Positions 1-8,289 of a DNA stretch of 64,000 nucleotides are shown piece by piece. Within the stretch, counting starts at the first letter, position 1. Each line of letters starts with the position of its first letter. The notes beneath the pieces were generated by a model, which saw only the letters and a program-made list of their open reading frames with translations, ran no database searches and was not told where the DNA came from. A program made the position numbers and the translations under genes. The DNA comes from Nymphaea colorata (Eukaryota > Streptophyta > Magnoliopsida > Nymphaeales > Nymphaeaceae). The DNA is taken from the NCBI RefSeq assembly GCF_008831285.2, contig NC_045142.1, positions 17,857,354-17,921,353 of the forward strand, given 5' to 3'.

Positions 1-415
1 AGAACAACAGCAGAAGATAATGTAAATAGAAAACTATTAGATGAAATCATTAAACACGTTTAAATTGACTTTGTACTGTTATCCTTGGTAACCATGTCCA
101 CTTTAGAAGAACCGTAGAAGTTCTTCAATCAAGCAAATAAAGATGCTTGATTTGTCAAATGCCTTAAGGCTTTCAAGAGTCACATGGTAGCCACTGTTCA
201 TATTCTTTATAACCAAACAATCCTTACACAAAAAGGATAAATACAACATTATATAACATACAAGAGTTAAAAAGTATGAACGGTAATGCATATATGCACA
301 TATATTAACAATGATCTAAAAATATTTATTTAAGTGTATGTAAGTATGATGTATATACATATTGTGGATAGAATATTACACAAAATATCATGCGGAGGAT
401 TTCTGCGAGTGGCTC
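1..415. other. AT-rich sequence, nothing recognised
   Basis: No open frame with recognisable similarity, no splice-site pattern and no repeat shared with the rest of the window was seen here. It is the outer flank of the inverted-repeat locus starting at 416. Confidence 0.5.
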
Positions 416-1613
416 ATGACAGTTGCTGTGAATAAAAATTATTTGTTCTCATTCAATGAGCACTTAATTTCAATGCTTTTGGAACAATGATAGCTTTCGT
501 GTTTTTGGTTGTGCCTTGCAGGAACAATTGAAATGTTCCATAAGCCATTTTCATGTTTTTGCCATACTCCTCCAAGAATCAAGAGTCTTTTTCTGTTTTG
601 GGAGATCATGAGCAATCCATCTCTTTAACAAGAACACTTTTCTTATAGAGTTAAAAGATGTCTTCCATCCTATGTTGTTGAGGCATTGCCTAGGCAATGC
701 TTAGTCGCTACTCTACCTGCATCGTTTTAGTCCAAGCATTTGGGTGATGCAGTTGATATTGCATTTAGGCACATGCCTAGTATGGACTAGGCACGACTAG
801 TCCAGCCTGCGCCTAGTCCATAGAAGTCCAAGAGTTTTTCAATGAGCTCTTAAAGACTATTTAATAAAGACTTTATTGGTACTGGAAACTGTTGTGGTGC
901 ATGTTTTCCATATCAGGATTGGATCGTGTCCTTCTTTGACTAATTGTTGTGTTCTGATCTGTGCCTCTCTGCCTTGTTTCTGGTTAGTATATTCTGTTCC
1001 AGTCGACCTTCATAAATGATAAACCTCAACTTTCAGTTCTCTCTTTATATTTTTATTCAATGCAACAGTTTACAGTTTACTGATATTTTGTTTTTCACTC
1101 TATATTCTGTTTCAACTTTCAACCATAGTTACAAATAACGTTTCGGTGTTTTAAACGGAAGGTTTTTCTCGGGTGTAATACAACGAACTTAAAAAAACAA
1201 GAAAAATAAGGTAAACTTTTAAAAAATTTAAAAATCCTAAGAATTAGGAAAAAATAAAAGAAATGAGAAACTAATAATATGACGTTAAAAAAAAAGTATA
1301 TATTGTGACATCATAAATCTCATTTCATCTTAAAAAACAAAATCATAACAATAAAACAAAGACAACTGAAAGTAAGGCCTTGTCTGAATAGCTATGCACA
1401 ACATCATAATATTTATTCACCAAACATTGAATCACACGCCTATAAAGTATGAAATATTAACTATTATTAAGTTATAGTGTTATACCATATTAACCCCTTC
1501 TATAGATTAGAAACATTAAACTAAAAAATCAGTCTTCAGCAGAAGAGCTATGCACAAAATATGGATTCCACAAAAATAAAAAAAATCAGAATACACATAA
1601 TGCATTAACTTTT

Positions 1614-1784
1614 TGTTACGATCCGTAGAGGGATCGTGTGGGGGGTCCAGTTCGGACCCGTAATTACTTGTACTTAAGCTGGGATTTGCCCTAATTAAGC
1701 ATGCTTTTGGATTGCATTTCTCTCTCTTTCGTTTTCTCATCTCCACTTCTCGCTTTGCACACCCTTGTTAGCCGACGGCTAACA
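1614..1784 (+). mobile_element. Short LTR of a gypsy-like element (arm 1)
   Basis: The 171-bp segment starts TGTTACG and ends GGCTAACA, giving TGTTA/TAACA terminal inverted repeats of LTR type. Its last 19 bases form a palindrome (TGTTAGCCGACGGCTAACA). Two bases later a tRNA-Met primer-binding site begins, the usual position after a 5' LTR. The arm 2 copy (7018-6848, minus) has exactly the same length. No clear TATA box is visible inside, so this could be a truncated LTR; the left boundary rests on the TG...CA rule. Confidence 0.55.
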
Positions 1785-1786
1785 AA

Positions 1787-1803
1787 TGGTATCAGAGCCA
1801 GGT
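1787..1803 (+). other. tRNA-Met primer-binding site
   Basis: TGGTATCAGAGCCAGGT is the plant initiator tRNA-Met 3'-end complement commonly used by LTR retrotransposons and pararetroviruses. It lies two bases after the LTR end and just before the gag-like frame. Confidence 0.85.
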
Positions 1804-2182
1804 ATGGCCGCGCGTGCTGCCATCGACGTCCGACGATCAAGACGCACCTTCTTTCAACGCCGCCGCCTTGGCCGCAGTAGAAGCGCATCGCGCCTGGACG
1901 GAAGAAACGATCATCGAAGTGAACCGGCGGCTGCTGACCATGGAACATGCACAAGCCGAGGCTGAGGCTTGTCTTCACACCGCCATAGCAGCAGGTTTTT
2001 GTGATCTGCTGCAACAACCTCCTGCCCTTGGCAGCGCTCCGTTCGGTGACCCCCACTCCAGCAACCGCTCACCAGTGCACGCGGTTCCCACCAGCACGCC
2101 GGCACACACGCCACTAGGCTCCCTTCGCGCGCCCATCGCAGGCGAGCCCAGTCAGGATCAGTGTACGCCGCCGATCAGCGCC
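1804..2182 (+). pseudogene. Gypsy gag 5' fragment (arm 1), truncated
   Basis: An ATG at 1804 lies just after the primer site, but the gag-like frame runs from about 1814 in another phase, as if two bases were lost near GCGCGTGCTG. The frame encodes an Ala/Glu-rich helical stretch (TEETIIEVNRRLLTMEHAQ) followed by a Pro/Ser-rich linker. Homology to the arm 2 copy stops at 2182, where sequence assigned to the viral fragment begins. The open frame continues by chance to 2239. A non-functional fragment of an LTR-retrotransposon capsid gene. Confidence 0.65.
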
Positions 2183-2276
2183 CATCGCAGTTTGAGGGCT
2201 TGGCGTAGGCAACAGCTGGTGATTCAACAGTATTTGTGATTGAAAGGGCTTTCTTGATGGCAATATTGTCATTCAT
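2183..2276 (-). CDS. ORF2-like viral frame, truncated at the junction
   Basis: It begins at the ATG of the ATGA overlap and reads MNDNIAIKKALSITNTVESP before meeting the gypsy arm junction at 2183. A TGA follows just inside the arm. About 31 viral codons remain. ATGA coupling of consecutive ORFs is characteristic of badnaviruses and tungroviruses. Confidence 0.5.
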
Positions 2277-2560
2277 GAAAGTTGCCTTTGGATTTGTACA
2301 ATCCTGATCTCTGTTGATTGAGTTCGCTCTTCAAGAGACACCAAGTGATTCAGAATGGTGTTCTGGAGGGGACTTTCTGAGGAGGTATACGACTAAATAG
2401 GACTGGTTTGTGAAAATATGCTAGAGAGATGACTAATTTGAGCTTCTAATCGTAGACAGTGGTTTTCCAAGTTGAGAAGCTTGGTCTGGATGTCTGCAAG
2501 TGCAGAGAGTATCCTCTGAATCTCTTCTATCTTGCCTGAATAGGATTTAGGGTTTTGGGT
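2273..2560 (-). pseudogene. ORF1-like viral frame, no ATG, one in-frame TAG
   Basis: A minus-strand frame opens after a TAA at 2563-2561. It contains no ATG, encodes leucine-heptad-like helices (IQRILSALADIQTKLLNLEN) and is broken once by TAG at 2395-2393. It ends in a TGA that overlaps the next ATG as ATGA (2276-2273). The coiled-coil character, position after the leader and stop/start coupling fit ORF1 of badna/tungroviruses; the rice tungro bacilliform virus ORF1 is known to start at a non-AUG codon. Too short for the usual ORF scan because of the stop. Confidence 0.55.
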
Positions 2561-2733
2561 TTAGTTTTCAAAAGCAAAGTGGTGCGCAACTTATGACCTC
2601 TGTGAAGGCTTACTCTAGCAGGAGAGGTCTTGGTCTTTAACACAGACTTGCTTGATCACTAAACTTCTACCAAAAACTTAAACAAGAAAGAAATAGGGAG
2701 GTCAGGGGATGAACTCTTACTTGTAGATGTTAA

Positions 2734-2745
2734 GCTCTGATACCA
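2734..2745 (-). other. Viral tRNA-Met primer-binding site
   Basis: TGGTATCAGAGC on the minus strand, complementary to plant initiator tRNA-Met. It marks the minus-strand DNA start and conventional genome origin in Caulimoviridae, and lies about 180 bases downstream of the expected RNA start. Confidence 0.85.
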
Positions 2746-2837
2746 AACAGCGTGGCTGAGAATCCGTCGGGAGAAAGTGCAGTGCGCAAACTAGAATGAA
2801 GGAAAAGACTGAATAAAACTGAACGGAATACTGAGAC

Positions 2838-2843
2838 TTTATT
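2838..2843 (-). terminator. Viral poly(A) signal AATAAA
   Basis: AATAAA on the minus strand about 85 bases after the expected pregenomic RNA start and before the primer site. In caulimovirids this signal is bypassed near the 5' end and used on the second passage, giving a terminally redundant RNA. Confidence 0.7.
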
Positions 2844-2952
2844 GAAAGAGGAGACGATGCTCCAAACTTTCGGAACTACAAGTAAGAGTGAACACTGGAA
2901 GAGAAGGATCCTTGGGAACTCCAAGATGATCTTCACCTTCAGCTGAGGCCCC

Positions 2953-2960
2953 CTTTTATA
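2953..2960 (-). promoter_or_regulatory. Pregenomic RNA promoter TATA box
   Basis: TATAAAAG followed by GGGGCC on the minus strand. It lies downstream of the 58-bp repeats and upstream of AATAAA and the primer-binding site, the normal caulimovirid order. A start near 2928 is expected from a spacing of about 30 bases. Confidence 0.8.
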
Positions 2961-3016
2961 GCATGAGGGAGCCTTCTACTGCGCGCCAAGAAGACGCGTG
3001 AAGAGATAAGAGGACA

Positions 3017-3281
3017 CTAAAGTAGGACGCGTGGCACAAGCACCGACGCTATCTGACAAAAGCAAAAGGCAGAACGCGTACAATAAGTGGGACGCGTGGC
3101 ACAAGCGCCGACGCTACCCGACAAAAGCAAAACGCGTACAATAAGTGGGACGCGTGGCACAAGCGCCGACGCTACCCGACAAAAGCAAAAAGCATACAAT
3201 AAGTGGGACGCGTGGCACAAGTGCCTACGCTACCTGACAAAAGCAAAACGCGTACAATAAGTGGGACGCGTGGCACAAGCT
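3017..3281 (-). repeat. 58-bp tandem repeats in the viral intergenic region
   Basis: Five units share GGACGCGTGGCACAAG, starting at 3025, 3090, 3148, 3206 and 3264. Spacing is 65, 58, 58 and 58 bases; the outer unit at 3025 is the most diverged. The array lies 60-330 bases upstream of the viral TATA box in transcription sense, the usual enhancer position in caulimovirid promoters. Confidence 0.9.
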
Positions 3282-3368
3282 TACTGCTCATATTCTGATT
3301 CTTTTTCCGTGAAGGAGAAGGATGAGGTAATGAGCTAATGTCTTGAATCGTTGCAGGTTGGTTTGCAG

Positions 3369-3719
3369 TCATCCCCTGATGTCAGACCAATAATTGTCTT
3401 TGGTCGAGCATTTGGTGCAGACCGCAAGCTTAATCCTTAGTAACTCTTCAAGACTTTCGAGATTGGCTTGAGCTTGGTTACAGAGGGCTGTTTCAAGACG
3501 GTCCATTTCTCGCCCGAGTTCATCGAAGCGATCTATAGGAATGCCTCGGGGTTCAGTATTGGACCCGGTGTCGCCGTCGACCTGGTACCCCCAGTATTTG
3601 GCAATTTCTGGGTGACGTTGTTTGGCTAGCATTTTGTACCGGTTGACTAGCATCGGCCCTGGCTGCATGAAGGCTGGTCCTTCCCATTCGGGCTCAGAGA
3701 TTCTTCGGGCTTGAGTCAT
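3369..3719 (-). CDS. Caulimovirid small ORF just before the intergenic region
   Basis: A 116-aa frame with an ATG at 3719, containing WEGPAFMQPGP, KYWGYQVDG and a helical Glu/Leu-rich C-terminus (LESLEELLRIKL), then CTKC. I do not recognise the family. Eleven bases upstream of the ATG is a good 3' splice-site-like sequence on the minus strand (TCTCTTTACAG, ending at 3730, after TAATTAAC). That would fit expression from a spliced RNA, as known for ORF4 of rice tungro bacilliform virus. This is inference from position and motif only. Confidence 0.5.
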   Translation of the reverse strand: MTQARRISEPEWEGPAFMQPGPMLVNRYKMLAKQRHPEIAKYWGYQVDGDTGSNTEPRGIPIDRFDELGREMDRLETALCNQAQANLESLEELLRIKLAVCTKCSTKDNYWSDIRG

Positions 3720-3812
3720 GCTTTCGCGGCTGTAAAGAGATGTTAATTACACAGATAAAGGCATGCGGAAATTAAAACTAATAATTTGTACAAACTGGTG
3801 AAGCTAAAACAT

Positions 3813-4226
3813 TTAATTGATGACTCTGTGGGATCTTTGTATGAGCTCCTTAAGCTGGGAGATCATGTCTTCGATTGCCAGCATATCACGGTTTGAAGGT
3901 TGGCGTGTGAGACGCCAGGAGTTGGTTTTGCCGGCTGATCGAAATTTTGCTGTCCATTTGAGTTCTTGGATTTTCTGGATGCGTTCGAGATCTTCAAGGA
4001 CGCGTGTGAAGATCTCAGCTTCTATTTTTGCTAGTCCTTCTAGCAGTTCATCCCGACGTAGTCGGGAAAGTCCCCCTGTTTCACTGATATTCTCTGGAGA
4101 GAGTTCGTGAAGGATTGCCTTGAATCGCTCAGTAACTGGGTCACCTGGTGGCACAGGCTGTGCAGCTTCTGTTGTTGTGATGGGGGTCCCGGATGGTCCT
4201 TCCATTCCTGTAGGCATTGTAGGCAT
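3813..4226 (-). CDS. Caulimovirid small ORF overlapping the end of the RT frame
   Basis: The frame runs through 4391, but the first plausible ATG is at 4226, giving 137 aa. It overlaps the last 187 bases of the RT frame in another phase. The product has a Pro/Thr-rich start followed by charged helical stretches (RRDELLEGLAKIEAEIFTRV) that look coiled-coil prone. I do not recognise it. Its place downstream of RNase H and before the intergenic region resembles the accessory/transactivator position in some Caulimoviridae genera; function is not assigned. Confidence 0.55.
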   Translation of the reverse strand: MPTMPTGMEGPSGTPITTTEAAQPVPPGDPVTERFKAILHELSPENISETGGLSRLRRDELLEGLAKIEAEIFTRVLEDLERIQKIQELKWTAKFRSAGKTNSWRLTRQPSNRDMLAIEDMISQLKELIQRSHRVIN

Positions 4227-6022
4227 TGTTCGAAAACTGTGATTACCTGTGGCTCTTGACTGAATTGGGACACTGTTAAAAGAGTGATGATTCGGGACAA
4301 TGAATCGGCCAAAATGTTGTCCCTTCCATCGATGTGTTCGAATGATACATCGATGCCTAGCCCTGTGATGAAATCTACAAAGGCTGTCCACCGAACTCTG
4401 GAGGGTTTGTTGATGTTTGACTTATTGAAGAAGCTGATGATGGCCTGGCAGTCTGTCCGGATAAGCAGCTCCTTTTGCTCCAAATAGTAGAGTTTTAATG
4501 ATTCGAGGCTGTTCATTACGGCAAAGATTTCTGCATCAATTGTGGATTTTGGTGGATTGAACTTGCCACTTGCATATGCACAGGGTTTTTCCATGTGTCT
4601 CGGATCGTACTTTTGGGGTTTCCACTTGCACACTCCGCCCCAACCGTCCATACACCCATCTGTTTCTAAGATGATGAAACAGTTTGTTGGTGGTGTGGAT
4701 AGTGGTGGCAAATTCTGGACTTGTTCTTTGATTTTTCTTACCAGCAGCCAATCTTGCTGGTTTAGCCTCTTTTCACCTGTGGGGCTCGTCTTGCCATATA
4801 ATGGTGCTAGTAATCTGCCTCGATTTGGGATAAAACTTCTAGCATAATTTAGTATCCCTAGCCATGATCGTAGACCGGATTTTGTTGTTAAATCTGTTTC
4901 TTGCCTCTCTACGATCTTCTTGATGATATTGGGCTGAAGTTGTGTTTCCCCATTACCGATAATGGCTCCTAGGAATTCGATTCGTTTTTGCCCGATGGTC
5001 ATCTTTGTTGGGCTAAGGATTAGCCCATTTGCTCTGCATTTTTCGAGTAATATGCGAAGATGTTTGGCATGAGCATCTTCTGAATCGGAGAATACCAGAA
5101 TGTCGTCTATGTAGACTGCAATAAAGCCTTCCGTTCCTTTGAAGCAGTTATCCATTTTTCTTTGGAAAACTGCAGGGGCATTTTTCAACCCGAACGGCAT
5201 GACCAGCCATTCAAATAGCCCTTGGGGTACCCAAAATGCTGCGAGTGGTATAGATTCTGGATCCATCATGACTTGATGAAAACCACTTTTTAAATCAAAC
5301 TTGGAGTATATTTTGCTACCTGATACTTTTCTGATAATCGTATTGATACCTGGTAGCGAGTACTGGTCTTTTTCTGTATTGTCATTGAGGCGTTCGTAGT
5401 TGAAGACCATTCTTTCTTTCCCCTTCTTCACTTCTCCTGTTTGGGGGTCTTGGGTAGTTCCGGAATGCACTATTATGGCTGTTGTTCTGTGCTGGCTCTT
5501 TGATGACCTAATCACTCCTAGCTGTAGCAGCGATGAGATATGACGTTCAAATGAGTCCTTCATTTGTGGTGTGACATGCTTCAAGGGCCTGTCTTCAATA
5601 ATAAAGTCTGGATTTTTCAAGGTAATTTTACATGTTACCTTGTTTTTAGACCAGTGCTTGAGGGGCTCTTCTCCAATATATCCTGCCTCTTTGAGCCTTT
5701 CAATGATAGGTTGGAATTTGGTTTTGAAATTCTGAGGCGTTGGTCCTGCTGTGTATAGGACTGATTCCTGGAGTTGGATATATTCAAGATCATCAATTTC
5801 TTCGACGAACGAAGAAAGGATTGCCTGCTGTTGTGTGTTGATGGTGGTGACATTCTTATAGAAGGTGATGGTGTCTCCTTGGATTCTCAGTCCTCCTTGC
5901 ATAGCTCGGATAAAGTTACAGCCAATGATCATTTGAATTTCGCCTCCCAGGCTCATAGGGAAGGCGTATGTGTAGGGTACTCTGAACTGGTTCTCCCCTA
6001 TGATCATTTGTCCGTACTTCAA
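4040..6022 (-). CDS. Caulimovirid polyprotein C-terminal part: protease end, RT, RNase H
   Basis: The frame is open for 660 codons without a stop. It is 5'-truncated: it has no ATG at the left edge and starts just after an in-frame TAG at the junction. Residues 1-56 match the end of a retroviral-type aspartic protease; the catalytic Asp-Thr-Gly part is missing. The RT domain covers about 110-345, with DLKSGFHQ (243-250), WLVMPFGLKNAP and the YIDD active site (304-307). RNase H covers about 447-578 with candidate catalytic acids D454, E498, D524 and D573. An 82-residue tail follows. Pararetroviral RT copies pregenomic RNA into DNA. An intact frame suggests a fairly young insertion or chance survival, but as a fragment it is not a functional gene. 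Confidence 0.85.
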   Translation of the reverse strand: MKYGQMIIGENQFRVPYTYAFPMSLGGEIQMIIGCNFIRAMQGGLRIQGDTITFYKNVTTINTQQQAILSSFVEEIDDLEYIQLQESVLYTAGPTPQNFKTKFQPIIERLKEAGYIGEEPLKHWSKNKVTCKITLKNPDFIIEDRPLKHVTPQMKDSFERHISSLLQLGVIRSSKSQHRTTAIIVHSGTTQDPQTGEVKKGKERMVFNYERLNDNTEKDQYSLPGINTIIRKVSGSKIYSKFDLKSGFHQVMMDPESIPLAAFWVPQGLFEWLVMPFGLKNAPAVFQRKMDNCFKGTEGFIAVYIDDILVFSDSEDAHAKHLRILLEKCRANGLILSPTKMTIGQKRIEFLGAIIGNGETQLQPNIIKKIVERQETDLTTKSGLRSWLGILNYARSFIPNRGRLLAPLYGKTSPTGEKRLNQQDWLLVRKIKEQVQNLPPLSTPPTNCFIILETDGCMDGWGGVCKWKPQKYDPRHMEKPCAYASGKFNPPKSTIDAEIFAVMNSLESLKLYYLEQKELLIRTDCQAIISFFNKSNINKPSRVRWTAFVDFITGLGIDVSFEHIDGRDNILADSLSRIITLLTVSQFSQEPQVITVFEQCLQCLQEWKDHPGPPSQQQKLHSLCHQVTQLLSDSRQSFTNSLQRISVKQGDFPDYVGMNC

Positions 6023-6037
6023 CTAGTCCAAGAGACC

Positions 6038-6065
6038 GCCATAATAGTGCATTCCGGAACTACCC
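6038..6065 (+). repeat. 28-bp inverted copy of viral RT sequence at the junction
   Basis: The sequence is the perfect reverse complement of 5452-5479 inside the RT frame (shared core CATAATAGTGCATTCCGGAA). It sits exactly between the viral block and gypsy gag. A micro-inversion of this kind points to template switching or end-joining repair at the breakpoint. Confidence 0.85.
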
Positions 6066-6828
6066 CGTCGAAGTTCATGGCAGCATGAGTCACTTTCATC
6101 GTCTCCATGATCCTGTGGCACTCGAAGAACTGCTCGGCTTTAAATATCCAGCTATGTAAATCTTCTCCACTGAATCGAGGGAAGTCGATCTTGGCAGGCT
6201 TGAAGCCTGCTGGGTCGGTTCCCCCATAAAAACCAGTAGATGAGTTAGGGAAGAATACCACAGGGGCGTCGGTTCGGTTGTTGCTGTGGCCGGGAAGGGT
6301 TCCACTGTTCGTGTCGCCGGGGACGGAGTTCAGCATAGCAGCGGGCAGAACGCTGCTGGTGGGCATGGTCGATCTGAATGACCCAAAGGCGACGCCGGCG
6401 CTGATCGGAGGCTGAAACAGGGGCACGACGGGCGGATGAAGCAGGGGAACGGCGCTGATCGGCGGCGTACACTGATCCTGACTGGGCTCGCCTGCGATGG
6501 GCGCGCGAAGGGAGCCTAGTGGCGTGTGTGCCGGCGGGCTGGTGGGAACCGCGTGCACTGGTGAGCGGTTGCTGGAGTGGGGTCACCGAACGGAGCGCTG
6601 CCAAGGGCAGGAGGTTGTTGCAGCAGATCGCAAAAACCTGCTGCTATGGCGGTGTGAAGACAAGCCTCTGCCTCGGCTTGTGCATGTTCCATGGTCAGCA
6701 GCCGCCGGTTCACTTCGATGATCGTTTCTTCCGTCCAGGCGCGATGCGCTTCTACTGCGGCCAAGGCGGCGGCGTTGAAAGAAGGTGCGTCTTGATCGTC
6801 GGACGTCGATGGCAGCACGCGCGGCCAT
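6066..6828 (-). pseudogene. Gypsy gag 5' fragment (arm 2), longer copy
   Basis: Minus-strand counterpart of the arm 1 gag. After the N-terminal helices and a Pro-rich linker it continues further than arm 1 into the retrotransposon gag core (IDFPRFSGEDLHSWIFKAEQ), then ends at the viral junction. One C is missing in the CCCC run near 6590, shifting the frame in the linker. The initiating ATG phase problem seen in arm 1 is shared. Non-functional 5' part of a Ty3/gypsy gag. Confidence 0.7.
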
Positions 6829-6829
6829 A

Positions 6830-6845
6830 CCTGGCTCTGATACCA
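6830..6845 (-). other. tRNA-Met primer-binding site (arm 2)
   Basis: TGGTATCAGAGCCAGG on the minus strand, two bases from the LTR end at 6848; mirror of the arm 1 site. Confidence 0.85.
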
Positions 6846-6847
6846 TT

Positions 6848-7018
6848 TGTTAGCCGTCGGCTAACAAGGGTGTGCAAAGCGAGAAGTGGAGATGAGAAAA
6901 CGAAAGAGAGAGAAATGCAATCCAAAAGCATGCTTAATTAGGGCAAATCCCAGCTTAAGTACAAGTAATTACGGGTCCGGACTGGACCCCCCACATGATC
7001 CCTCTATGGATCGTAACA
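6848..7018 (-). mobile_element. Short LTR of a gypsy-like element (arm 2)
   Basis: 171 bases with TGTTA...TAACA ends, the inverted duplicate of 1614-1784. It differs from it by a few substitutions, for example in the GATC(A/G)TGTGGGG and GTC(C/T)GGACCC parts of the two copies. Confidence 0.55.
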
Positions 7019-8289
7019 AAAAGTTAATGCATTATGTGTATTCTGATTTTTTTTATTTTTGTGGAATCCATATTTTGTGCATAGCTCTTCTGCTGAAGAC
7101 TGATTTTTTAGTTTAATGTTTCTAATCTATAGAAGGGGTTAATATGGTATAACACTATAACTTAATAATAGTTAATATTTCATACTTTATAGGCGTGTGA
7201 TTCAATGTTTGGTGAATAAATATTATGATGCTGTGCATAGCTATTCAGACAAGGCCTTACTTTCAGTTGTCTTTGTTTTATTGTTATGATTTTGTTTTTT
7301 AAGATGAAATGAGATTTATGATGTCACAATATATACTTTTTTTTAACGTCATATTATTAGTTTCTCATTTCTTTTATTTTTTCCTAATTCTTAGGATTTT
7401 TAAATTTTTTAAAAGTTTACCTTATTTTTCTTGTTTTTTTAAGTTCGTTGTATTACACCCGAGAAAAACCTTCCGTTTAAAACACCGAAACGTTATTTGT
7501 AACTATGGTTGAAAGTTGAAACAGAATATAGAGTGAAAAACAAAATATCAGTAAACTGTAAACTGTTGCATTGAATAAAAATATAAAGAGAGAACTGAAA
7601 GTTGAGGTTTATCATTTATGAAGGTCGACTGGAACAGAATATACTAACCAGAAACAAGGCAGAGAGGCACAGATCAGAACACAACAATTAGTCAAAGAAG
7701 GACACGATCCAATCCTGATATGGAAAACATGCACCACAACAGTTTCCAGTACCAATAAAGTTTTTATTAAATAGTCTTTAAGAGCCCATTGAAAAACTCT
7801 TGGACTTCTATGGACTAGGCGCAGGCTGGACTAGTCGTGCCTAGTCCATACTAGGCATGTGCCTAAATGCAATATCAACTGCATCACCCAAATGCTTGGA
7901 CTAAAACGATGCAGGTAGAGTAGCGACTAAGCATTGCCTAGGCAATGCCTCAACAACATAGGATGGAAGACATCTTTTAACTCTATAAGAAAAGTGTTCT
8001 TGTTAAAGAGATGGATTGCTCATGATCTCCCAAAATAGAAAAAGACTCTTGATTCTTGGAGGAGTATGGCAAAAACATGAAAATGGCTTATGGAACATTT
8101 CAATTGTTCCTGCAAGGCACAACCAAAAACACGAAAGCTATCATTGTTCCAAAAGCATTGAAATTAAGTGCTCATTGAATGAGAACAAATAATTTTTATT
8201 CACAGCAACTGTCATATTACATGGAGCGGCCGCTTCATACGTGCTACTCATGACCAGCGCCATGGGGGAAGAGGTCAGGCCCCACCCTC

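Larger units (their letters stand above)
416..2182 (+). repeat. Inverted-repeat arm 1 (flank + LTR + PBS + gag start)
   Basis: This 1767-bp stretch is the near-identical reverse complement of 6451-8215. Matching begins at the shared ATGACAGTTGCTG and ends at GATCAGCGCC, after which the copies diverge. Differences are scattered substitutions and one-base indels, for example five C versus four C in the gag part. It contains unidentified flank (416-1613), a 171-bp LTR, a tRNA-Met primer site and the 5' end of a gypsy gag. With 4.27 kb between the arms it could form a long hairpin if transcribed. The arms were matched by eye; identity looks above 95%. Confidence 0.9.
2183..6037 (-). mobile_element. 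Endogenous caulimovirid (pararetrovirus) fragment
   Basis: Read on the minus strand, this 3.85-kb block follows a caulimovirid genome map: 3' part of the aspartic protease, reverse transcriptase, RNase H, two small ORFs, an intergenic region with 58-bp tandem repeats, TATA box, AATAAA, tRNA-Met primer site, leader, an ORF1-like frame and the first codons of ORF2. Because it runs through the primer site, it derives from a circular or terminally redundant form. Both ends abut gypsy gag sequence (2182 and about 6066). Coat protein, movement protein and the protease active site are absent, so it cannot be a complete virus. RT motifs look closest to the badnavirus/tungrovirus side of the family; the genus needs a tree. 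Confidence 0.85.
6451..8215 (-). repeat. Inverted-repeat arm 2
   Basis: Reverse-complement partner of 416-2182, 1765 bases long. The part outside the LTR (7019-8215) has no recognisable gene. The outer end at 8215 lies about 75 bases before the gypsy pol homology. No target-site duplication is visible at the outer ends of the two arms. Confidence 0.9.

Noticed and set aside
2730-2936. ORFs across the viral leader and repeat array (also 3017-3372)
   Set aside because: They cover promoter, poly(A) and repeat sequence; frames are by-products of non-coding DNA.
416-8215. Whole inverted structure as one transposon with long TIRs
   Set aside because: No target duplication at the outer ends, and the arms contain an LTR and gag start in 5'-to-centre orientation, which fits duplication of retroelement DNA better than a TIR transposon.
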